From Kiritimatiellia bacterium (GTDB lineage Bacteria > Verrucomicrobiota > Kiritimatiellia > UBA8416 > JADHWI01), in NCBI GenBank assembly GCA_030744755.1, contig JASLPY010000002.1, positions 1 to 64,000 on the forward strand: 64,000 nt of DNA, given 5' to 3'. Every line of letters begins with the position of its first letter. Position 1 is the stretch's first letter. The notes beneath the pieces are model-generated. The model saw nothing but the letters and a program-made list of their open reading frames with translations, had not been told where the DNA came from and made no database searches. Shown one piece after another: positions 42,762 to 51,004 of the stretch. Both the position numbers and the translations under genes were made by a program.

Positions 42762-43751
42762 ATGACAGAACGTGTAAGAGGTCGATTGGCACCCAGTCCC
42801 ACGGGTGCGTTGCATCTCGGCAACGCGCGCAGCTTCCTGATCGCCTGGCTGTCGGTTCGCGCACAGGGGGGAACGGTTGTGCTTCGAATGGAAGACCTGG
42901 ATCATCCCAAGGTGAAACAGGGAGCTTCCGAACAGGCACTGGAGGATCTTCGCTGGCTCGGCTTGGATTGGGATGAGGGTTCGGATGTGGGCGGGCCGCA
43001 TGTGCCCTATACACAATCGGGACGGAGCGAGAACTACAGGACGGCGCTCGACCGCCTGCTGGAGCAGAACCTTGCTTACCCATGCACGTGTTCGCGCAAG
43101 GATGTTGAATCCGCACAGAGCGCACCTCACGCGGGGGAGGGGGACATCAGGTACCCTGGCATGTGCCGCGAACGATGGATTTCGTACAAAGAAGCCGCGA
43201 CGATACTGACACCGCCGCGTATTCCCGCATGGCGATTTCGAACTCCGGTAGGGGAGACTTCGTTTGATGACGCTTTCTGGGGCGAGCAGAGGCAGGACGT
43301 GTGGGAAACCGTTGGCGATTTCGTACTTGGCAGGCATCCCGATGGGGCGGGCTACATGCTGGCGGTCGTCGTGGACGATGCGGCAATGGGAATCACGGAA
43401 GTGATTCGCGGGGATGACCTGATGACGCCAACTCATCGTCAGCTCTTGCTGTACAAGTCCCTGGACCTGCCAATTCCGAGTTTTGCCCATGTTCCTCTAG
43501 TTATAGGTGAGGATGGAAGACGGCTTGCAAAACGGCATGGCGATACGCGTATTGCTGCCCTTCGGGAACAGGGCGAATCCGCGCGGAAGACTTTGGGTCT
43601 TCTCGCGTGGTGGTGCGGTTGGGCTGAATGGGGGGAGGAGTTGTCGGCAGGGGAGCTGATTGACCGGTACGATCTCTCGAGCATACCGAGGGAGCCGGTG
43701 GTGCTGACGGAGCGTGTGAAAGAGTACCTGGGAGTCGGAGCGCTCAAGTAG
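42762..43751 (+). CDS. gluQ: Glutamyl-Q tRNA(Asp) synthetase
   Basis: GluQ-RS attaches glutamate to queuosine in tRNA(Asp). The 329 residues are a GluRS catalytic core without the anticodon-binding domain. It has the HIGH-type APSPTGALHLGNA motif, the zinc-site residues Cys108, Cys110, Tyr131 and Cys135, and the KMSKS-equivalent KRHGDTR. ATG at 42762 places the HIGH motif at the correct distance from the N-terminus. The TAG stop lies inside a REP-like repeat (AGTAGATCG), so the repeat provides the end of the gene. Confidence 0.92.
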   Translation: MTERVRGRLAPSPTGALHLGNARSFLIAWLSVRAQGGTVVLRMEDLDHPKVKQGASEQALEDLRWLGLDWDEGSDVGGPHVPYTQSGRSENYRTALDRLLEQNLAYPCTCSRKDVESAQSAPHAGEGDIRYPGMCRERWISYKEAATILTPPRIPAWRFRTPVGETSFDDAFWGEQRQDVWETVGDFVLGRHPDGAGYMLAVVVDDAAMGITEVIRGDDLMTPTHRQLLLYKSLDLPIPSFAHVPLVIGEDGRRLAKRHGDTRIAALREQGESARKTLGLLAWWCGWAEWGEELSAGELIDRYDLSSIPREPVVLTERVKEYLGVGALK

Positions 43752-43799
43752 ATCGGCCGTCTCGGCTGATCATGAGCAGGCGAGGACGCCAGCTCTACT
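43747..43799. repeat. REP-like inverted pair F6 (tail-to-tail) overlapping the gluQ stop
   Basis: AGTA (43747-43750) leads to hairpin GATC-G-GCCG-TCT-CGGC-T-GATC (43751-43769). A second hairpin GAGC-A-GGCG-AGGA-CGCC-A-GCTC follows (43774-43795), ending in TACT (43796-43799). The gluQ stop codon TAG is formed by bases 43749-43751 of the element. Confidence 0.75.
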
Positions 43800-43825
43800 T
43801 CTCAGCCGCGCGCGGATTGCTACCG

Positions 43826-44692
43826 TCAATCACACAGCCCCAACAATGCCGGTGTAACGTCTGCAAGTGATGCTACCTTCGGCAGGAGTTCTTCCGCATC
43901 TTTCCCCAGCACTACGAATGGAACCGGATTAGTGGTGTGACGACAAATGCTCATGTCTTCGATGTTCCCGTGATCACTGGTGAGAATCAGCCTGCCTGAG
44001 CTTGTATCAAGGTCTCTGAGGACGTGTGCCAGCAATTGATCCAGCCTGCCGAGCACGTCTTTGGCAAAGCCCATGTCACCGGAATGTCCCGCGCGGTCCG
44101 TTAGAAAAAACTCGAACAGGGTGAAGTCGTGATGGTTTGCGATGTTAACAAGGTGGCCTGCAGCTTCCTCTATGGTTATCGTCGGCCCCCGATATCCGCG
44201 GTCGCGAAGAGTCTGCCGCACGAGATCATGACAAACGGCCTCGTTGCGTTCGATCATCGACAGATCGCGCACGCCGCCAAATGCCGCGAGTGTTGCTACA
44301 GTCGTGACGGACCGCAGCCGGAGCAAGCGCGCTTCCGCGGGATCGTTGAGGTAATAGCCATTGGCAAACGTGGCCGTAAGACCGAGTGCCAGGTGCCTGG
44401 AGAAGATGTTCTCCTTCTTGATTATTCTGCATAGCCCGGGGCCGGGGAATCCCTCAATGTGACGCCCCATGACCTCCTGTGCGTTCACACCCGTAAGAAG
44501 CGAAGTCTGACCGGTAGCGCTTTGGGGTAATCCGTCTACGCCCATGCAGGCATCGACAGGAACGGCATGGTTAACGATCAGGTCATGCAGATGAGGACAA
44601 GCCCCGCTCTCCAGCGGGTTAATGCCCGGGGCCTTTTTCCCCAGCCCCAGTCCATCTACAAATACCATCAAAGTGTGACCGGATGAAGCCAT
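43826..44692 (-). CDS. Alkaline phosphatase-superfamily metalloenzyme
   Basis: A 288-residue protein opening with MVFVDGLGLG, the metal-binding Asp segment. It has the nucleophile region GLPQSATGQTSLLTGVNA and the closing LTSDHGNIEDMS motif. These place it with phosphoglycerate mutase (iPGM)/phosphopentomutase-type metalloenzymes. It is smaller than iPGM and lacks its transferase insert, so a phosphatase or mutase of unknown substrate is likely. It starts 15 bp after the isochorismatase-like gene on the same strand. Confidence 0.75.
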   Translation of the reverse strand: MASSGHTLMVFVDGLGLGKKAPGINPLESGACPHLHDLIVNHAVPVDACMGVDGLPQSATGQTSLLTGVNAQEVMGRHIEGFPGPGLCRIIKKENIFSRHLALGLTATFANGYYLNDPAEARLLRLRSVTTVATLAAFGGVRDLSMIERNEAVCHDLVRQTLRDRGYRGPTITIEEAAGHLVNIANHHDFTLFEFFLTDRAGHSGDMGFAKDVLGRLDQLLAHVLRDLDTSSGRLILTSDHGNIEDMSICRHTTNPVPFVVLGKDAEELLPKVASLADVTPALLGLCD

Positions 44693-44707
44693 ACTCTAAC
44701 CCAAGAA

Positions 44708-45247
44708 TCACTTCACTATCTTCAGAATGTCACGGAAACTGGGATGTTCTGCTGTGCGCATCAGTTCGAAGACCGCGGTTTCCACACTACTTACTTCCAC
44801 GTTGGCGGTTTTCATCTTTTCCAGGCCCACCAGCTTGTTTTCAGGGGTTCGCGATGATACGGCATCCGCCAGGACTTCCACGTGATACCCGGCGGCGAAG
44901 AGGTCGGCGGCTGTCTGGTAGACGCATACGTGCGTCTCCATTCCCGCAACTATGGCTCGCTTTCTGCCCAGCGCCTCCACGGCGCTGACGAAGCTCGGTT
45001 CGCCGCAGCAACTGAAGCTGATCTTTTCGATAGGTTTCGCGTCGCCCAGCAGCTCGGAAAGCTCGGTCACGGTTTCGCCCATCTTGGCAGGAATCTGCTC
45101 GGTCCACACGATTGGGATATCAAGTGCCTGCATACATTGAACCGCCTTGAGGCAGTTCTCTATCAGTGCCTCCCTTTCGTGCATGACGGTGGATAACTTG
45201 CCCTGCACATCTATGAGAACAAAGAACGTGTCATCAAGTCTTAACAT
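44708..45247 (-). CDS. Isochorismatase-family hydrolase
   Basis: A 179-residue cysteine hydrolase. The catalytic triad of the family is visible: Asp13 (FVLIDVQGKL), Lys75 (EKISFS) and Cys108 (GMETHVCVYQTA). Such enzymes hydrolyse amides or enol ethers, such as nicotinamide or isochorismate; this short form resembles YcaC-like hydrolases. GGGAGGG precedes the ATG at 45247. It is probably co-transcribed with the phosphatase-superfamily gene. Confidence 0.87.
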   Translation of the reverse strand: MLRLDDTFFVLIDVQGKLSTVMHEREALIENCLKAVQCMQALDIPIVWTEQIPAKMGETVTELSELLGDAKPIEKISFSCCGEPSFVSAVEALGRKRAIVAGMETHVCVYQTAADLFAAGYHVEVLADAVSSRTPENKLVGLEKMKTANVEVSSVETAVFELMRTAEHPSFRDILKIVK

Positions 45248-45387
45248 GGTTCCCTCCCGGAGGTTTTTAGTTTCGTAGCGTTGTAGAGATAGTTGCATGT
45301 TTCACCATGGAAATCAACTGCCCCGCTTGACCCTGGGCTTCGCAATGTGAGAAACTGGCGGGCATGTTTGGAACAATCACAGAAGAT

Positions 45388-45440
45388 GGAGAACCCACCC
45401 GATCTCGCCTGTCGGCGATCCACCCCTCCAGGGAGGGGAT
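45388..45440. repeat. Family B palindromic repeat (single copy)
   Basis: GAGAACCCACCC...GGCGATCCACCCCTCCAGGGAGGGGAT shares almost its whole length with 16587-16637 and 46699-46753. It lies upstream of the DsbD-like start, in frame with it, so an upstream start codon would translate it. I placed the start after it. Confidence 0.75.
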
Positions 45441-45468
45441 CTCAGGGACAAGTGTTCTTTGGACGCAG

Positions 45469-46692
45469 ATGGTACGTTCCAGACTTGGGCGTTGGACGTT
45501 GGGCGTTGGGCGTTGGACGTTGATCACCTTGTTCCTGTGCCTCGCCTTTGCTGTCCAGGTTGTACAGGGACAAGACGCCCCCGCCGAAGAAACGGAACCC
45601 GAAATCCAGCCTGTCGTGATTGATTTCTTCTTCGAGCCCGGCTGCGACCAATGTGCCCGTGTCCGCGATGAGGTGCTGCCGCAGCTCGAGGCTGCTTATG
45701 CGGGGCTCTATGATCTCAACGAGTGGGATGTCAGTGTTGAGGAGAATCACCGGAGATTAATACGCCTGATTCACGACCGGGATATCGCGGACAACGCAAG
45801 GGTGTTCATGTTCCTTGACCGGAGCGTCGCCCTGTCCGGCCTGGAAGCAATACTGGCGGACCTTTTCCCCGCTCTTGACCGGCTTGTGGCAGAACACCTG
45901 AATGCGGATGTATCGGAGTCCGGGCCTGTCGAGGAACTTGCTCCTGCAGACGACACGATGATGGAAGAGCTTGCCGGACAGTTCACGCTTGCCGCGGTGG
46001 TGCTTGGCGGATTGGCCGATGGGATAAACCCGTGCGCGATTGCCACGCTGGTGTTTCTGATCAGCGTTCTCTCGATGTCGCACGTACGGGGCAAAGATCT
46101 CCTTCTTGTGGGTGGGGCCTTCTGCCTGGCCTCGTTTCTGACCTACATGGCTATTGGTTTCGGGTTGCTGCAGGTTCTCAGATCGCTGTCCGCGTTTCAC
46201 CAGATTCAGAAGATTATTGACATTGTCCTGGTGGCAATCCTCTGTGCTCTCGCGGGATACTCTTTCCTCGACGCGTTCCGCTTTGGACGCTCCCACAAAG
46301 CGTCGGATGTCACGATCCAGCTGCCAAAGAAGGTCAAGGACCGCATCCACAGGCTGCTGCGCGTTGGACTTGGCAGGCACGCAAGCGTGCTGCCCGCGTT
46401 CATTATAGGAGTTGCCGTTACCGGTCTTGAGAGCATCTGTACCGGCCAGGTGCTTCTTCCAACTCTCGCGTTTGTTGCCAGGAGTGGAATCTCTGTTGTA
46501 AAGGGCACTGCTTATCTTGCACTCTACAACCTTATGTTCATTGTGCCGCTGGTCGTGGTTCTCCTGCTCACGTGGCAGGGACTCAAGCTGCCCCGTCTGA
46601 TGGCATGGAGCGTTAAAGAAGTATTCGTGGCGAAGCTGTTGCTTGGCGTATTCTTTCTGCTGCTGGCGGTTGCCATTTTCGTTTTGGGATAA
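45469..46692 (+). CDS. DsbD/CcdA-like thiol-disulfide membrane protein
   Basis: About 407 residues. After a signal peptide comes a thioredoxin-like domain with FFFEPGCDQCARV (Cys59, Cys62). A CcdA-type membrane part follows, with GINPCAIATL (Cys188) and ESICTGQVLLPTL (Cys near 326) on two of about six to seven helices. Such proteins pass electrons from the cytoplasm to periplasmic thioredoxin partners. The signal peptide start, GRWTLGVGRWTLI, is encoded by a GTTGGRCGTTGGGC minisatellite. An upstream ATG at 45364 would add 35 repeat-encoded residues and is less likely. Confidence 0.8.
   Translation: MVRSRLGRWTLGVGRWTLITLFLCLAFAVQVVQGQDAPAEETEPEIQPVVIDFFFEPGCDQCARVRDEVLPQLEAAYAGLYDLNEWDVSVEENHRRLIRLIHDRDIADNARVFMFLDRSVALSGLEAILADLFPALDRLVAEHLNADVSESGPVEELAPADDTMMEELAGQFTLAAVVLGGLADGINPCAIATLVFLISVLSMSHVRGKDLLLVGGAFCLASFLTYMAIGFGLLQVLRSLSAFHQIQKIIDIVLVAILCALAGYSFLDAFRFGRSHKASDVTIQLPKKVKDRIHRLLRVGLGRHASVLPAFIIGVAVTGLESICTGQVLLPTLAFVARSGISVVKGTAYLALYNLMFIVPLVVVLLLTWQGLKLPRLMAWSVKEVFVAKLLLGVFFLLLAVAIFVLG
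45485..45525. repeat. GTTGGACGTTGGGC minisatellite within the DsbD-like gene
   Basis: Four near-tandem units of GTTGGRC or GTTGGGC run across 45485-45525 and end in TTGATC. The same word appears as the reverse complement at 16643-16659. In frame, it encodes the repeated RWTLGVGRWTL of the signal peptide. Confidence 0.75.
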
Positions 46693-46698
46693 AAGAAG

Positions 46699-46753
46699 GA
46701 GAACCCACCCCGTCTCCGCCTGACGGCGGATCCACCCCTCCAGGGAGGGGATC
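46699..46753. repeat. Family B palindromic repeat
   Basis: GAGAACCCACCCCGTCTCC...GGATCCACCCCTCCAGGGAGGGGAT (46699-46753) follows the stop of the DsbD-like gene by 7 bp. The CCCCTCC-AGG-GAGGGG end can form a hairpin. Confidence 0.75.
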
Positions 46754-46793
46754 GGGGAGTGCTTGAGAATTAAACATCTAAGCTGGATGGATC

Positions 46794-47264
46794 ATGACAG
46801 ACGAAATCAATGAGCGGCCGGATTGGGATACTTACTTCATGGACATTGCCCAGGTTGTTAAGCGGCGGGGCAACTGTCTCAGGCGGCAAGTGGCTGCCTT
46901 GATTGTCAGGGATCACCAGGTGATATCCACTGGTTACAACGGAACACCTCGCGGGCTTGCAAACTGCTGTGACGGTGGGTGTGCGCGGTGCTCGAGTGAC
47001 GCGCCTTCGGGGGCCGGCCTTGGCGAATGCGTATGCTCACATGCGGAGGAGAATGCCATTGTGCAGGCAGCCTACCATGGCATAGCCGTGAAAGAGGCAT
47101 CTATCTACTCGACTCTCAGTCCGTGTCTGATATGTGCCAAAATGATCATCAACGCCGGAATCATCGAAGTCGTATACGAAAGCGAATACCAGTTCACCGA
47201 ACAGACCCAGCGGCTGTTCACCGAATCAGGCGTGAAATTGCGGCAATTTGTGAGGAAAGAATGA
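46794..47264 (+). CDS. dCMP deaminase
   Basis: The enzyme deaminates dCMP to dUMP for thymidylate synthesis; ComEB-type. The 156-residue protein has the zinc-binding HAEENA motif (His83, catalytic Glu85) and PCLICAK (Cys111, Cys114). It also shows an N-terminal WDTYFMDIA region and an extra Cys cluster (CCDGGCARC) for a second metal site, typical of the family. It is followed by a 132-bp palindrome. Confidence 0.92.
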   Translation: MTDEINERPDWDTYFMDIAQVVKRRGNCLRRQVAALIVRDHQVISTGYNGTPRGLANCCDGGCARCSSDAPSGAGLGECVCSHAEENAIVQAAYHGIAVKEASIYSTLSPCLICAKMIINAGIIEVVYESEYQFTEQTQRLFTESGVKLRQFVRKE

Positions 47265-47396
47265 GGGGCTGTATCAAAAGGTTCCGTCGGGCAAGGGAGA
47301 CACGCCTCACGGCGTTAACTACAAACGGATTCCTGGACAAATCGCCCTGTTTGTAGTTAAGCCCGTCAGGGCTGTTCTCCCTTCTGTTACAGCCCC
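47265..47396. repeat. 132-bp nested palindrome, family G
   Basis: GGGGCTGTA (47265-47273) pairs with TACAGCCCC (47388-47396). Inside, GGGAGA (47295-47300) pairs with TCTCCC (47376-47381). GTTAACTACAAAC (47314-47326) pairs with GTTTGTAGTTAA (47349-47360). The order is nested, so a long imperfect hairpin can form. It begins one base after the dCMP deaminase stop. No partner copy is seen in the window. Confidence 0.7.
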
Positions 47397-47501
47397 CTCC
47401 CTTTCCCCGTTATCGACATGAACAAGCAGAAGTGATATCAATTACGTCCTTTAAAGCGGAGCTTCGCAGGTATACGCTAACGCATAACGCAGGAAACAGG
47501 C

Positions 47502-48329
47502 ATGAATTTAACAGTAAACGGTGAAGAAATCCCCGGCCCGGACATTGAAAGGGAAATGGACCGCCTTCGTTCGGATTACGAAAGATATGTTGCCGGACAG
47601 AGTGCAGATCCGGACGAGGACCAGCTGCGGGAATGGTCCCGCGAAAACCTGATTGAAAGAGTCCTGCTCCGACAGGCCGCCGCTGCTGCGGAGATAGAGA
47701 TTGACGACAAAGAGGTAGATTCCGAGCTGGAAGAACTCAAGGACAGAATCCCCGAGGAAATGTCTGAAAAAGAGTTTCGCGGAGAGCTGGTTGTCGGCAA
47801 GAGGGTCGAGATCATGGTCAAGCGCCTGACGGATGAAATCGCAGCGCCGGCGGACAACGAGATCTCCAAGTACTATCGCGAGAACAGGAGTGACTTTACC
47901 GCCCCGGAGCAGGTCCATGCCCGGCATATTGTGAAGCACGTTTCGGGTGAAACCGATAGAACCGATGCGTACCTGAGCATTATGAATGTCAAGGAAGACC
48001 TGAACAAGGGGGTGCCGTTCGAGGAACTGGCAATGAGGAACTCAGATTGTCCCGAGAACGCCGGCGACCTTGGCTGCTTTGCACGTGGTCAGATGGTGCA
48101 GGAGTTTGAGGACGTGGTCTTCAACATGAACGCCAACGAAATAAGCGACGTTTTCGAATCTCCATTTGGATATCACATCGCGAAGGTACATGAGCGCCGC
48201 CCCGGCGGGCCGATCCCACTGGAAGATGTAAAGGAGGGCATCTCTCAGCATCTTCTCAGGACAAAGCAGAACGAGGCAGTCGAGGAGTTCGTTGACGGAC
48301 TGAAGAAGAAGGCGAGTATCTCGGGATAG
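47502..48329 (+). CDS. Parvulin-type peptidyl-prolyl isomerase (no signal peptide)
   Basis: A 275-residue protein with a SurA/trigger-like helical N-terminus (about 1-125) and a rotamase (PpiC) domain (about 132-232: VHARHIVKHVSGE, NSDCPENAGDLGCF, VFNMNANEISDVFESPFGYHI). No signal peptide is found, so unlike SurA or PpiD it may act in the cytoplasm. It is highly acidic overall. Confidence 0.85.
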   Translation: MNLTVNGEEIPGPDIEREMDRLRSDYERYVAGQSADPDEDQLREWSRENLIERVLLRQAAAAAEIEIDDKEVDSELEELKDRIPEEMSEKEFRGELVVGKRVEIMVKRLTDEIAAPADNEISKYYRENRSDFTAPEQVHARHIVKHVSGETDRTDAYLSIMNVKEDLNKGVPFEELAMRNSDCPENAGDLGCFARGQMVQEFEDVVFNMNANEISDVFESPFGYHIAKVHERRPGGPIPLEDVKEGISQHLLRTKQNEAVEEFVDGLKKKASISG

Positions 48330-48409
48330 GGATGTTGACTGTAATCTTGATGGTGCTTTAGTAATTGTAATCAGGATACGTGGAAACAACACGCGGAAGG
48401 AGAGGCGAC

Positions 48410-49435
48410 ATGATGAAACGGGTGGCATGGATACTGGCGGTCGTAATGGTTCTTGGTGTGAGTCTTTCTTTCTTGAGCGGCTGCGGCAAGAAACCTGCAG
48501 GAGAAACCGGGGCGGAACCTGGCGAGAAGAAGGTATTCGTGATTCTAAAGGCCAGCGAATCCGAGTTCTGGAACATTGTTAAGGATGGAGCAATCGTCGC
48601 CGGGAAAGAGCTTGGGATCAACGTAACCGTGAAATCCCCGGTTTCGGAATCCGATATTAGCCGGCAGGTTGCCATTATGGAGAATGCGATCTCGTCGAAG
48701 CCGTCTGCCATCGTAGTTGCGCCGTCACAGTCCAGCCCGCTGGTTCCCGCAATCAAGCAGGCCCTGAAGCAGGGCATCCCTGTTATCATTATCGACAGCG
48801 GTGTAGATTCGGATGAATACACCTCGTTCCTGGCTTCCGACAACATAAAGATCGGTCAGATTGCCGCTGATGAAATGGCGAAGGCCTTGGCAGCCAAGAC
48901 AGGCGAAATTGCCGGCAAGATCGCGGGAATCACCTTCTTTGCGGGAGCCGCGTCCCTGGAGAAGAGAAAGCAAGGATTTGAAGAGCAGCTCAAAGCCAAG
49001 TATCCATTGGTCGAAATTGTGGACTTTCGTGATGCTTCCGGTAAGACGGGGCAAACAATTAACTTCGTGGAGAACTACCTGACGAAGTACGGCACGGAAC
49101 TGAAGGGAATATTTGCCAACAACCAGCCCACGGGAGAAGAAACCGTAAGCGCCCTGAGCCAGGCAAAGAGGAAAGACCTTGCGGTTATTGTCGTGGATTC
49201 CGGCCAACAGGAAGTGTGGGGGCTGAAAAACGGATTCGTAGACTCAATGATCGTCCAGAAACCCTGGAAGATGGGTTTCATGGGTGTTGAATATGCCCTG
49301 AAAGCCGCCAACGGTGAGACGATCGAGAAATTCGTTGATACAGGGGTCGCCGCGATTTCTCCAGAAATGCTTGAGAGCGGCAAGGCGGAGGAGTACCTGG
49401 ACCCGGTCAGTTTCCACAAGAAAAAGAGCGAGTAG
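48410..49435 (+). CDS. Sugar-type ABC transporter substrate-binding lipoprotein
   Basis: About 341 residues with a lipobox signal (LSFLSGC, Cys near 25) and a type I periplasmic-binding fold of the RbsB class (VILKASESEFWNIVKDG, ASDNIKIGQIAADEM, GIFANNQPTGEETVSAL). It should capture the solute for the ATPase and permease encoded next. GGAAGGAGA lies seven bases before the ATG. The solute is likely a pentose, polyol or nucleoside but is not determined. Confidence 0.88.
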   Translation: MMKRVAWILAVVMVLGVSLSFLSGCGKKPAGETGAEPGEKKVFVILKASESEFWNIVKDGAIVAGKELGINVTVKSPVSESDISRQVAIMENAISSKPSAIVVAPSQSSPLVPAIKQALKQGIPVIIIDSGVDSDEYTSFLASDNIKIGQIAADEMAKALAAKTGEIAGKIAGITFFAGAASLEKRKQGFEEQLKAKYPLVEIVDFRDASGKTGQTINFVENYLTKYGTELKGIFANNQPTGEETVSALSQAKRKDLAVIVVDSGQQEVWGLKNGFVDSMIVQKPWKMGFMGVEYALKAANGETIEKFVDTGVAAISPEMLESGKAEEYLDPVSFHKKKSE

Positions 49436-49453
49436 ATCGCCGCGTAACCCGAT

Positions 49454-50977
49454 ATGAGCAATGCGGAGAACACAACTGCACCTGCCGATGTCATCGTGGA
49501 GATGCGGGATATCTGCAAGACATATCCGGGCGTACAGGCTCTCAAGAACGCCAGCCTTACCGTCAGGAAAGGCGAAGTCAAAGCGTTGATGGGAGAGAAC
49601 GGGGCCGGCAAGTCGACACTCATCAAGATGCTGACCGGTGCCGAGACGCTGACATCCGGCGAGATCTGTATCCATGGTGAACGCGTTCCCCGCATGACCC
49701 CGGCAATCTCTGAAGGACTCGGGATTTCCTGCGTGTACCAGCACATGATGCTGGCAGAACATCTCTCCGTGGCCGAGAACGTCTGGCTCGGCAAGTTTCC
49801 ATCCTGTGCAGGATTCGTCAACAAGGCCGAGCTCGTGCGAAAGACCGTCAAGGTGCTTGACGACATCGGCTACGGGGGCGTTATTGATCCCACCGAACGC
49901 GTTGCCAATCTGACTGCCTCGCAACAGGGAATGGTGGCCATCGTCAAGGCCATCTGCAGGGACGCGAAAATCGTAATCTTTGACGAACCAACGGCAGTAC
50001 TTGCCGACCGCGAGGCCGAGGAGCTGTTCAGGGTCATAAATCTGCTCAGGGAGCAGCACCTCGCCATCATCTACATTTCGCACCGCATGGAAGAGATCTT
50101 CAAGGTCTGCGATACCGTTACTGTGCTGAAGGACGGTCAGTATGCGGGTGATGCCGTCACAAAGGATATCGATGAAGACGGTATAATATCGATGATGGTC
50201 GGCAGGGAACTCAGCGCAAGCCACTACGATGACACTCGGAGAATTGGCGAAGAGCTGTTCCGCGCCGAGAATGTAACCAACAACCGCGTCAAGGACTGTT
50301 CGTTGAGCGTGAAGAGCGGCGAGATCGTTGGCATCTACGGGCTTGTCGGTGCCGGAAGAACGGAACTGTCACGCGCCATCTTCGGTAGCGATCCCGTTAA
50401 AAACGGGACTTTCACCGTAAAGGGAAAGAACGCCCGAATCTCGAGTCCCAAGAGCGCAATCGATCTTGGGATGAGCCTTATTCCCGAAGACCGACGTCGC
50501 CAGGGGCTGGCTCTTCAGCTGTCGGTCAGACACAACATCAACCTTGCCGTGTATCGAAGGAACGATGTCCTCGGCTTTATTCGTACCTCCCGCGAGAAGG
50601 AAACGAGCCGCAAGTTCGTTGAAAGTCTTGCCATCAAGACACCCACCGACGACCAGAAGGTCAAGAACCTCAGCGGGGGGAATCAACAGAAGGTGGTTGT
50701 CGGCAAGTGGCTGGCCAGCGAAGCCGAGATATTCATTATGGACGAGCCCACCAACGGCATAGATGTGGGGGCCAAAGAGGAAATCTATGCCCTGATCAAC
50801 AAGCTGGCCCACCAGGGCTCCGCCATAATCTGCGTGTCGTCCTACATGCCGGAAGTCATGGATATCTGTGACCGCATCATCGTCATGAATTCCGGGGAAA
50901 TAGTTGCGAATGTCGATCGGGCAGATTTCGATGAAGAAGACCTCCTGTCCCTGGCAATAAAGACACGAGAGGATTGA
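49454..50977 (+). CDS. Sugar ABC transporter, dual ATP-binding protein (RbsA-type)
   Basis: A 507-residue protein with two ABC domains. The first has a canonical Walker A (GENGAGKST, 48-56) and a degenerate signature (LTASQQG in place of LSxGQ). The second has a degenerate Walker A (GLVGAGRTEL) but an intact signature (LSGGNQQK). This split of motifs is typical of RbsA/MglA proteins. It starts 18 bp after the binding-protein gene and 27 bp before the permease gene. Confidence 0.92.
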   Translation: MSNAENTTAPADVIVEMRDICKTYPGVQALKNASLTVRKGEVKALMGENGAGKSTLIKMLTGAETLTSGEICIHGERVPRMTPAISEGLGISCVYQHMMLAEHLSVAENVWLGKFPSCAGFVNKAELVRKTVKVLDDIGYGGVIDPTERVANLTASQQGMVAIVKAICRDAKIVIFDEPTAVLADREAEELFRVINLLREQHLAIIYISHRMEEIFKVCDTVTVLKDGQYAGDAVTKDIDEDGIISMMVGRELSASHYDDTRRIGEELFRAENVTNNRVKDCSLSVKSGEIVGIYGLVGAGRTELSRAIFGSDPVKNGTFTVKGKNARISSPKSAIDLGMSLIPEDRRRQGLALQLSVRHNINLAVYRRNDVLGFIRTSREKETSRKFVESLAIKTPTDDQKVKNLSGGNQQKVVVGKWLASEAEIFIMDEPTNGIDVGAKEEIYALINKLAHQGSAIICVSSYMPEVMDICDRIIVMNSGEIVANVDRADFDEEDLLSLAIKTRED

Positions 50978-51004
50978 CGTTCTCGTTTGAAGAGGAACCA
51001 CGTG

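Noticed and set aside
45364-45468. Earlier ATG of the DsbD-like gene
   Set aside because: The added residues are encoded by a family B repeat and would bury the signal peptide.
49432-49447. AGTAGATCGCCGCG after the binding-protein gene as another REP-like element
   Set aside because: The tag is present but no hairpin pairs downstream, so it is a chance match or a remnant.
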